Source of the DNA: CAVRTM01 sp963724015
GTDB lineage: Bacteria; Actinomycetota; Actinomycetes; Actinomycetales; Dermatophilaceae
Reading direction: 5' to 3'
NCBI GenBank assembly: GCA_963724015.1
Contig: CAVRTM010000011.1
Span: forward strand, 121,127 to 185,126
DNA: 64,000 bases
Shown: piece after piece, positions 57,149 through 64,000 of the stretch
How positions within the stretch are numbered: the stretch's first letter is position 1
Layout: each line of letters starts with the position of its first letter
Position numbers and translations under genes: made by a program
Notes under the pieces: generated by a model
The model's database searches: none
Seen by the model: only the letters and a program-made list of their open reading frames with translations
Told to the model about the DNA's origin: nothing

Positions 57149-58390
57149 GTGACCTTGTGGAGGGTGATGACAGTGGAGGACTGGGCTGAGATCCGGCGGT
57201 TGCGTCGGTCGGAGGCGATCAAGGCGATCGCGGCGGTTGGGGGTCTCGCGGAACACGGTGCGGCGGCGTTCGGCTCGGGACGTCCCGCCACGGTATCGCC
57301 GGGCGCTGCGGGTCGGCGGTCGATGCGGTCGAGCTGGCGATCCGGGAGTGTTGAAGGTGACGCCGGCCACGCCGACGGTGGCGCGGGTTGACGGTGTTCA
57401 AGGAGCGGGTCGCGGTGCTGCGGCCGGCGTATCTGCCGCCGGACCCGGCGTCGCGGACGACCTATGGGCCGGGGAGATCGCGCAGTGCGATTTGTGGTTC
57501 CCGCCGATCGAGCTGCCGGTGGGGTTCGGTCAGATCCGTCGCCCGGCGCAGCTGCCGGTGCTGACGATGGTGTCGGGCTACTCCGCGGTGGCTGGCGGTG
57601 ACTGCTGCTCCCGACCCCGGCAGGGCCGAGGACCTGTTCGCCGGCTGGTGGCGAGCTGATCGCGGGCACTGGGCGCGGTGCCGCGGACGCTGGTCTGGGA
57701 CGGTGAGGGCGCGATCGGCCGCCACCGCGGCGGCCGGGCCGAGCTGACCGGGACTGCCAGAGCGTTCCGCGGGTGCTGGGCGCCAAGGTGATCGTGCTCA
57801 AGCCCGCCGAGCCCGAGCCCAAGGGCATCATCGAACGGGCCCACGACTACCTGGAACGCTCGTTCCTGCCGGGCGCACGTTCACCGGCCCCGGCGACTTC
57901 AACACCCAGCTGGAGGCCTGGCTCCGGTCAACACCCGGCACCGTCGAGCGCTGGGCTGCGCGCCGACCGAGCGGATCGGCGCCGACCGGCAGGCGATGCT
58001 CACGCTGCCGCCGGTGCCCGCCGGTACCGGGTGGCGGGCCTCGACCCGGCTGGCCGCGGACCACTACGTCCGGCTGGACTCCAACGACTACTCGGTCCAC
58101 CCGGCCGTGATCGGGCGCCGGATCGAGGTCGCGCCGACCTGGACCGGGTGCGGGTGTTCTGCGACGGCAGGTCCGTCGCCGACCACGAACGGGTCTGGGC
58201 CTGGCACCAGACCATCACCGACCCCGCCACCTCGCCGCCGCCAGGCGTGCCGGCCCACCCGCTCGCGAGCGCGGCGCCCGGTGCCGGCGACCCGAGTCAG
58301 AGTCCGGCGAGTTGCGAGCATACGACGCGCGCTCGGCTCGACGACGACACACCGACGCTCGGCGGCGACCTCGACGGCGAGGTGCGCGTG
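57149..58390 (+). pseudogene. istA: IstA-like transposase of IS21 (right copy); frameshifted
   Basis: The GTG at 57149 gives TLWRVMTVEDWAEIRRLRRS, equivalent to the left istA, but GMPIKAIARLLG is shortened and the frame breaks at about 57240. QCDLWFPPIELPVGFGQIRR, VLTMVSGYSAV, KGIIERAHDYLERSFLP and LAADHYVRLDSNDYSVHPAV are recognisable in different frames. Inactive as given. Confidence 0.8.
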
Positions 58391-59190
58391 ATGACCGCCG
58401 CGACACGACGGCCGCGCCGTCGACCACCGCGGGACCTGACCGAGGTCGCGTTCCTGACCCGGGCGCTGAAGGCACCCACGCTGCGGGAGGCGGTGCCGCG
58501 GCTGGCCGAGCGGGCCCGGGCCGAGTCCTGGACCCACGAGGAGTTCCTGGTCGCCTGCCTGCAACGCGAGGTCTCCGCCCGGGAGTCCCACGGCGGCGAG
58601 GGCCGCATCCGCGCCGCCCGGTTCCCCGCCCGCAAGAGCCTGGAGGAGTTCGACTTCGACCACGCCCGCGGCCTCAAACGCGAGACTGATCGCCCACCTG
58701 GGCACCCTGGACTTCGTCGCCGCCCGGGACAACGTGGTGTTCCTCGGCCCGCCCGGCACCGGCAAGACCCACCTGGCCATCGGGCTGGCGATCCGCGCCT
58801 GCCAGGCCGGGCACCGGGTCGCTGTTCGCCACCGCCGCCGAATGGGTCGCCCGGCTCGCCGACGCCCACCACGCCGGCCGGCTGCAGGCCGAGCTCGCTC
58901 CGGCTCGGCCGCTACCCGCTGCTGGTCATCGACGAGGTCGGCTACATCCCGTTCGAGCCCGAAGCCGCCAACCTGTTCTTCCAGCTCGTCTCGGCCCGCT
59001 ACGAACGGGCCTAGCCTGATCGTCACCAGCAACAAGCCGTTCGGCCGCTGGGGCGAGGTGTTCGGCGACGACGTCGTCGCCGCCGCCATGATCGACCGCC
59101 TCGTCCACCACGCCGAGGTCATCGCCCTCAAAGGCGACAGCTACCGACTCAAGAACCGCGACCTCGGCCGCGTCCCCACCGCCGACCGAC
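58391..59190 (+). pseudogene. istB: IstB-like ATPase of IS21 (right copy); frameshifted
   Basis: It starts at 58391 with its own N-terminus (TAATRRPRRRPPRDLTEVAF), then matches the left copy closely (TRALKAPTLREAVPRLAERA). The frame breaks near 58685, 58820, 58900 and 59010. Walker A (VVFLGPPGTGKTHLAIGLAI) and Walker B (LLVIDEVGYIPFEPEAANLF) survive in separate frames. The N-terminus differs from the left copy, again showing two lineages. Confidence 0.8.
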
Positions 59191-59436
59191 GACCGACCAT
59201 GACAACCAGCAGGGGGTCCAGTTTTCAGCCGTCGCCAAGGGGTTCGTTTTCAGCCGTCGTTGACAGGCGTCCGCGCCACCAGCTCGCGTGCCCTTTTGAT
59301 GGCATCATGACCTAGCCACCCACGTTTTGGCGAGGCAGTGACAGCGCGGGGGTAGCGAACCTGTAACATGACGTCCCCGACGTCCGAGGACGAATTCTGG
59401 TGCAGGCACCCTACATCCTCTGCACTGGAGCGCATT

Positions 59437-60226
59437 GATCACCCCCGCGACTGAACCCCTGTACCTGCGGATGGCGACCTTCGCTTACCGGACCCGAGGA
59501 ACATCCCCGGCCGACCCGACCGCCACTATTCTGCCGAGGTGGATCCCCACGGGGTGTACATGCCCCCGATCTATAATCAGGGCCAGCTTGGCAGTTGCAC
59601 GGCGAATGCGGGAGTCACTGCAGCAATCAATGCGTAGCCGACTTGTCAACGGACAGGGCATCTTGACGCCCTCGCGTCTGGCGATCTACTGGTTCGAGCT
59701 CTTTTGAGGAGCACCAGCCCGTCGATGCAAGCCAGGGGGCGATGGGACAAAGTTGATTCAAAGCCTCCCGTCGCTTCGGGGTTCTTCCCGACAACGACTG
59801 GCCCTACACCGATGACGCAAAGGACACGCGGTTCGCCGAGGACCCGCGTACCTCCACGAAGTGGGACGATGACCACTCAATATCGGAGCGATCCGTCAAG
59901 CATCCAACAGTCCGTGTTCTTCAAGCGCGTGTATCGAACAAGAGCAGAGCCGTCGGGTTGCGGCTTCTCTGCTTCCGGCGGTCTCTCCCGGAAGCGCGCG
60001 ACACCGGCATCGTCCGACCCCGGACCCCTGTAAGAACATCATCCCTAACGAGGGCCACGAGGTCCTGGCCATCGGCTACCTGCAGAACCATCCCGATGCT
60101 CCCCTGCTGCCACAACTCGTGGGCACCGACTGGGGCATGGAGGGCTACTTCTCCATGCCGTGGTCGGTCTTGCTCAATCAGCACTTCTCCGTGACTTCCG
60201 TACGATCTACCGACCGTTGGAGCCGA
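59437..60226 (+). pseudogene. Degenerate copy of the C1 peptidase (right arm)
   Basis: Mirror of 53885-54679. The active-site codons for GSCTANA and GHEVLAIGYLQNHP are still there, but frames shift repeatedly (near 59470, 59545, 59600, 59710, 59885, 60030 and 60115), and the start ATG and stop are both altered. Damage is mainly one-base gains and losses, including in homopolymers such as gggg to ggg in NSWGTDWG. Confidence 0.85.
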
Positions 60227-60297
60227 TCAAGGGAATGTAGTGGACGCTCTTCGTGCCGCTGCATGCCCCTTGCCTTAGACCCCAACCTTAAGCGGTC

Positions 60298-60314
60298 TGA
60301 AGCGCCCCAGGTTC
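60298..60314 (+). repeat. IS3-type end, right arm
   Basis: TGAAGCGCCCCAGGTTC is the mirror of the copy at 53793-53809. Its partner is 63644-63660. Confidence 0.65.
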
Positions 60315-60410
60315 GCAGCCGCTTTCTGTGCGCGTTGCTCTGCGCGTTAGCCGCTCCCGCTTAGAGGGATCGCGTAGTGGATATGCTTGAACTAGACGGG
60401 GCTCGTGCAG

Positions 60411-60663
60411 ATGCCAAGACTGGTGGTTCAGGTCCTCGCGATGGCCGGGGTTGGCCCTCGCGGTCGCGCTGCCCAGATCGCCCTCGGCGGCGGGCGTCAT
60501 GACCCGCTGGGTGACCTTCTGGTCGATGTCACGACGATCTGACCTTATGGACGATGGGCACCCGACACAACGGTGACGTTGTGGTGACACACGCCCGCAA
60601 TGCTCAGTCCAATCGAGAGTAGGAGACCAGGATTACACCCAAGCCAGCGAAAGGAAGCGGATG
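60411..60663 (+). pseudogene. Degenerate copy of the small secreted-protein gene (right arm)
   Basis: It starts atgccaagactggtggttca as in the left arm, but the frame breaks within the signal-like segment and again near 60530, 60560 and 60620. It ends in the region of the next gene's altered start. Confidence 0.7.
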
Positions 60664-60921
60664 TCCATAAGTGTGGAAGCGGTTGCACAATGAGTGGGGA
60701 GCCATCGCGTTAGCTCCTGGACAGGAAGAGTGGCGATGGTTCAGCCTGGAGTCACGGTGACCACTCGCGTGAGCATCACCCCTACGGACTGGTCGCTGGC
60801 GGAGGCTCGATCCAGATCGTCGAGGATGGTCAACTCCGGGCACCCTGTGGACCCACCTGCGACGATGGGTCCGACTACGTCTATTACCAGCCTACGGTCA
60901 TCGTGGCCTAGCCGATTCTAG
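60661..60921 (+). pseudogene. Degenerate copy of the 88-residue Trp-rich gene (right arm)
   Basis: The mirror of 53175-53441. It begins atgtccataagtgtggaagc with an early stop (TAA), loses about ten bases near 60745-60775 and shifts frame near 60830, but the end (cctacggtcatcgtggc) and stop are preserved. Confidence 0.75.
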
Positions 60922-60933
60922 GAGGAACCGATA

Positions 60934-61136
60934 ATGGCGACAGTTGACATCCTGCACGATGCGCATGGCAACGTGCGCTCGGGCACCAGTGCAACCCGAA
61001 TGCGAAGCTGCTGACGGGGCGTGAAGGCTCAGGAGGGTCAGACAGTGACCTCGCTCGAGGTCCCGGGCCATCGTCCGAGACCCACAGGCGTTTGTAGCTG
61101 GTCACTCCCCATCCTGCGCCGCCACCTGCAGCCTAA
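60934..61136 (+). pseudogene. Degenerate copy of the 68-residue gene (right arm)
   Basis: The ribosome binding site (aggaggaa) and ATGGCGACAGTTGACATC are kept. The frame shifts near 60975 and 61015, and a TAG arises near 61093. The natural TAA at 61134 is still present. Confidence 0.78.
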
Positions 61137-61540
61137 TTTGGGTCTCGTCCTACCCGCGTAACCGTGTCTTCGCTCAGGCTCCGATCACCGCGCTGAGGCG
61201 AGGTCACTTTTAACGAAGCGGGAGCAGGCGCGCGGGATGACGATAGTGATGGCATCGGCTCCGGACGAAGAGGTCCGTTGCCGTCGCCCGTCCCCGTGGT
61301 GCTGAACGCACACGTCCGTCCAGCCAGGGTGGTGGGGTGACGGCACGACGGGGATGGGACCTGCTGCCACTCGGCGAAGTGCGCATCCACTTCATGATTT
61401 CGACCAGGTTTGCGCTTTCAAGAACGTGCTGTTCTAGGCCCACGCGATCCTGCGTAGTCAGCAATGAATACTGGGTGGTGATACGCGGTAGGGGTCGAGG
61501 TCTCCCGAGGATGGAAGTTCTCACACTGCCCATCCGGAAG
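61137..61540. other. Non-coding stretch mirroring 52566-52955
   Basis: It holds the inverted image of the unrecognised plus-strand gene fragment (VVEIMKWMR is still readable on the minus strand near 61390-61420). No other feature is seen. Confidence 0.5.
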
Positions 61541-62042
61541 ACCTCGACGTGCCTGACGCTACCTTCGCCTGCCCTGACCTGACCACGTTCTGCCGCCTCG
61601 ACGAGCTCGGCCTCGAAGTCGATCGGGCAGCGACTGGAGCCCGATCGGGCGGTGCTGGCCTGTCGGGTCGTCGAACCGGATCAGTGGTGCCGCCGCTGCG
61701 GCTGCGAAGGCGCGCCCCGCGACACCGTGACCCGGCGGCTGGCGCACGAGCCGCTGGGGTGGCGACCCACGACGCTGGTGGTGGCGTGCGCCGCTACCGG
61801 TGCACCGGCTGCGGGCACGTGTGGCGCCAGGACACCAGCCGCGCGGCCGAGCCGAGGGCGAAGCTGTCGCGCCGTGGGCTGCGGTGGGCGCTGGAGGGGA
61901 TCGTGTGCCAGCACCTGACCGTCGCCCGGGTCGCCGAAGGCCTCGGGGTCGCGTGGAACACCGCCAACGACGCGGTCCTGGCCGAGGGCGGCGGGTGCTG
62001 ATCAACGACCCGGGCCGGTTCGACGGCGTGCGGGTGGTCGGC
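61541..62042 (+). pseudogene. ISL3-family transposase, N-terminal fragment (right arm)
   Basis: Counterpart of 52025-52486 with third-position differences. CRVVEPDQWCRRCGCEGAPR, RLAHEPLGWRPTTLVVACA and CQHLTVARVAEGLGVAWNTA are readable in pieces. As on the left it stops after GRFDGVRVVG, so the truncation happened before the two arms separated or was copied. Confidence 0.75.
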
Positions 62043-62216
62043 CGCCCCGGCCTCGGTAGCGAGCCTTGGGCGTCGTGCCGTTACGGGCGTTGGCCGACTC
62101 CGGTCCACTCGTGCGGCTCCGCTGATCACTTGCTTCCGAACCGTCCGCGCGGCCCAACTCAAGGTCACGCACTTACACAGACGATCTCTAACACCCGGCC
62201 GGGCGGGCGTGACCTC

Positions 62217-63402
62217 ATAGGAGCCTGATCTGACCCAGGATCTCGTCACAGTCCCGTCCACCCGACCGGCCAGCGTCGCGACCCTCGCCCCGCCTACCGG
62301 TTGGAGTTCCGCGATGACCAGCATGACCCCCGTCGCCGCGCACCGTCGAGTCGTGATCGGCGTCGACACCCACAAGTACATCCACGTCGCGGTCGCCCTG
62401 GACGACCTCGGCGCCGTCCTGGATGCCCGTTCCTTCAGGGCCGATCGAGCCGGATACGAGCAGCTCTTGGAATGGGCCGTGAGTCTCGGTGGGAAGCTGA
62501 CGTTCGCCATCGAGGGCACCGGCTCCTACGGCGCCGGCCTGACCTCCGCTGTCCGCCGCCGCGACGTCGGCGTCATCGAGGTCATGCGCACCGACCGACG
62601 CGACCGCCGGCTGCGCGGCAAGTCCGACACCCTTGATGCGGAGAATGCTGCCCGGGCCGTCCTGGCCGGGCATGCCACCGCGATCCCCAAGAGCGCCGAC
62701 GGCGCCGTGGAGATGATCCGCACCATCAAGGTCGCCAAAGACGTTGCCGTCAAGGCCCGCACGTCCGCGATGATCACCCTCAAGCAGGTTCTGGTCAACG
62801 CCCCGACCGAGCTGCGCGAGTAGCTCCAGCCCCTGACCAAGATGGTCCTCATCCGCCGCTGCGCCGCCCTACGACCCGGTCCAGTCACCACGATCACCGC
62901 GGCTGCCAAACACACCCTGCGCGCGATCGCCCGCCGCTGGCTCGACCTCGACGCCGAGATCACCGCACACGAGAGGGCCCTGTCCGACCTCACCACTACC
63001 GCAGCGCCCAACCTGGCCGCCGCATTCGCTGTCGGGCCCGACACCGCAGCCGAAATCCTCATCGTCGCCGGCGACAACCCCGACCGGATCCGCTCCGAAC
63101 CCGCGTTCGCCCGTCTGTGCGGCGTGGCACCCATCCCGGCCTCCTCCGGCATGACCACACGCCACCGGCTCAACCGCGGCGGACACCGACAAGCCAACGC
63201 TGCTCTCTACCGGGTCGTCATCGTCCGGATGCAACATCACCAGCCAACCAAGGCCTACGTCGCCCGCACCGCCAAGGCAAGACCAAGGCCGAGATCATCC
63301 GCTGCCTCAAACGACTCCTCGCACGCGAGCTCTGGGCCGCGATGCGACCCCTCCGGGCCTCCGCTAACGCCGGGCCCACCGCCGCTTGACGGCTATAGGA
63401 GC
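62217..63402 (+). mobile_element. IS110-family element, right arm
   Basis: ATAGGAGC at 62217-62224 and at 63395-63402 brackets about 1.18 kb, the same core repeat as in the left arm on the opposite strand. Preservation of the borders in both arms shows the IS110 entered before the arms were formed. Confidence 0.72.
62314..63389 (+). pseudogene. IS110-family transposase (right arm), one amber codon and a late frameshift
   Basis: This is the better-preserved copy: RuvC-like domain VVIGVDTHKYIHVAVALDDL, KLTFAIEGTGSYGAGLTSAV and TDRRDRRLRGKSDTLDAENA all in one frame. An in-frame TAG at about 62821 stands where a Gln (CAG) would fit, and the same frame continues into LCGVAPIPASSGMTTRHRLN. A frameshift near 63270 spoils the last 40 residues. 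It differs from the left copy mostly at third codon positions. Confidence 0.85.
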
Positions 63403-63633
63403 ATCAACGCTCTGATGGAGACGATCAACGGCCTCTACAAGGCCGAGTGCATCCGGACCACCGTCTTCCAGGACGGCCCCTACAAGACCATCGCCGACGT
63501 CGAGTACGCCACCGCAGGCTGGGTCGATTGGTACAACAACCGAAGGCTCCACTCGACCCTGGGAAACGTCCCACCGGTCGAGTACGAGCAAGCCCACTAC
63601 GCTGCTCTCAACCGAGAGCCGCGCCCCGTATAG
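63403..63633 (+). pseudogene. IS3-family transposase OrfB, C-terminal fragment (right arm)
   Basis: Same fragment as 50426-50656 in inverse orientation: NALMETINGLYKAECIRTTV, YATAGWVDWYNNRRLHSTLG and EYEQAHYAALNREPRPV. It is unbroken over its remaining length, with a handful of substitutions relative to the left copy. Confidence 0.87.
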
Positions 63634-63643
63634 GAACGGCCGA

Positions 63644-63660
63644 GAACCTGGGGCGCTTCA
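63644..63660 (+). repeat. IS3-type end, outer copy of the right arm
   Basis: GAACCTGGGGCGCTTCA, inverted partner of 60298-60314 and mirror of 50400-50416. Confidence 0.65.
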
Positions 63661-63662
63661 GC

Positions 63663-63805
63663 CTGACGATCAGAACACAAACGGGGTCAACCTCACCACC
63701 GCCTCGAACGCGCGGCCTGGACCCTGACCATGGCCGGGCACCGCCACCTGGCACCGCATCAGCCACTTCACCCACCCCACCGACCACCGCCACACCGCCG
63801 CCTGA
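63663..63805 (+). pseudogene. Damaged DUF222/HNH C-terminal remnant (right arm)
   Basis: The mirror of 50233-50390. AWTLTM and the end with TGA at 63803-63805 are kept, but the middle is out of frame. From 63806 to the window end only patchy mirror similarity to 50121-50232 remains, with an extra segment of about 60 bases (63900-63975) absent from the left arm. Confidence 0.6.
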
Positions 63806-64000
63806 ACCGCAGAGGACAGCGATCCTGCAGCACGGGCACCACCCGCGCGGGCGGCGCGCTCCAGCTGGGGTCGCTACCCGCGCGGTCGACCAGCTGCTAG
63901 GGAGTAAACGACGTCAGCGGGTTTTTTCGCTACCGCAGCGCTCCCAGCTGGAGCCGGCGCCCGCCGGCCCCGCCAGCCGCACTGGACAGACCGACGTGAT

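Larger units (their letters stand above)
57093..59265 (+). mobile_element. IS21-family element, right copy
   Basis: It is bounded by TGTCGGCGGCGGGTGAAAAC (57093) and the inverted end ...GCCGTCGTTGACA (59265), about 2.17 kb. Gene content equals the left copy, in opposite orientation. The two copies differ by many third-position changes (for example CTG/TTG, GCG/GCT near the istA start) as well as indels, so they are separate family members and not one sequence read twice. Confidence 0.83.
57093..64000 (-). repeat. Right arm of the palindrome, reaching the window end
   Basis: This arm is the inverted, diverged counterpart of 50121-57085. It is about 90 bases shorter over the 50.4-kb to axis stretch. 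Cargo genes here are broken by scattered one-base indels and stops. The mirror relation still holds at the final bases, so the true boundary lies beyond 64000. Confidence 0.9.

Overview
The window is a stretch of chromosome from a high-GC actinobacterium. WhiB1, a PdtaS-type kinase, a WS/DGAT acyltransferase, an Rv3235-like protein, DUF2505 and DUF6912 proteins, a very long NAD-glutamate dehydrogenase and the comF-hpf-secA neighbourhood all point there. The gene set looks most like Nocardioidaceae or related Propionibacteriales, but the genus is inference.

Layout: 1-5.3 kb is a Tad (Flp) pilus operon, cpaB-tadZ-cpaF-tadB-tadC, cut off at its 5' end. 5.4-7.7 kb is a NarL-type two-component pair on the minus strand. 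7.9-18.2 kb holds a ComF protein, long-form hpf, a LuxR-type regulator, a YcaQ-like glycosylase, an MFS transporter, a three-domain GNAT protein, a small GNAT protein and secA. 18.3-25.6 kb holds an Rv3235-like protein, a LysM protein, a small HTH regulator, a SAF-domain protein paired with a MinD-like ATPase, a HAD hydrolase, and a membrane protein with a cupredoxin-like lipoprotein. 25.7-39.6 kb is metabolic and regulatory: WS/DGAT-patatin-DUF6912, an alpha/beta hydrolase, pruA, DUF2505, two small unknowns, NAD-glutamate dehydrogenase, pdtaS and whiB1. 40.4-45.0 kb is one very large FHA-FtsK/SpoIIIE (EssC-like) ATPase. It diverges from a second Tad operon (45.3-50.1 kb): cpaF-tadB-tadC-flp-tadE-tadE-tadG.

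From 50.1 kb to the end the window is an insertion-sequence island built as a large imperfect palindrome with its axis near 57.09 kb. Each arm reads inward: DUF222/HNH remnant, IS3 remnant, IS110, ISL3 remnant, a small cargo set (three tiny proteins and a papain-like C1 peptidase), then IS21. The two IS21 copies stand head to head, 7 bp apart. Cargo is readable in the left arm and wrecked in the right arm, while the IS copies differ mainly at third codon positions. The right arm still mirrors the left at the last base of the window, so the end of the palindrome is not reached.

Many genes that should be intact (secA, NAD-glutamate dehydrogenase, tadC, the FtsK-like gene and others) carry frameshifts, and most are repaired by deleting one base. 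I read these as sequencing or assembly errors with an insertion bias, not gene decay, and annotate such genes over their full span. No tRNA, rRNA, CRISPR array or riboswitch was recognised.
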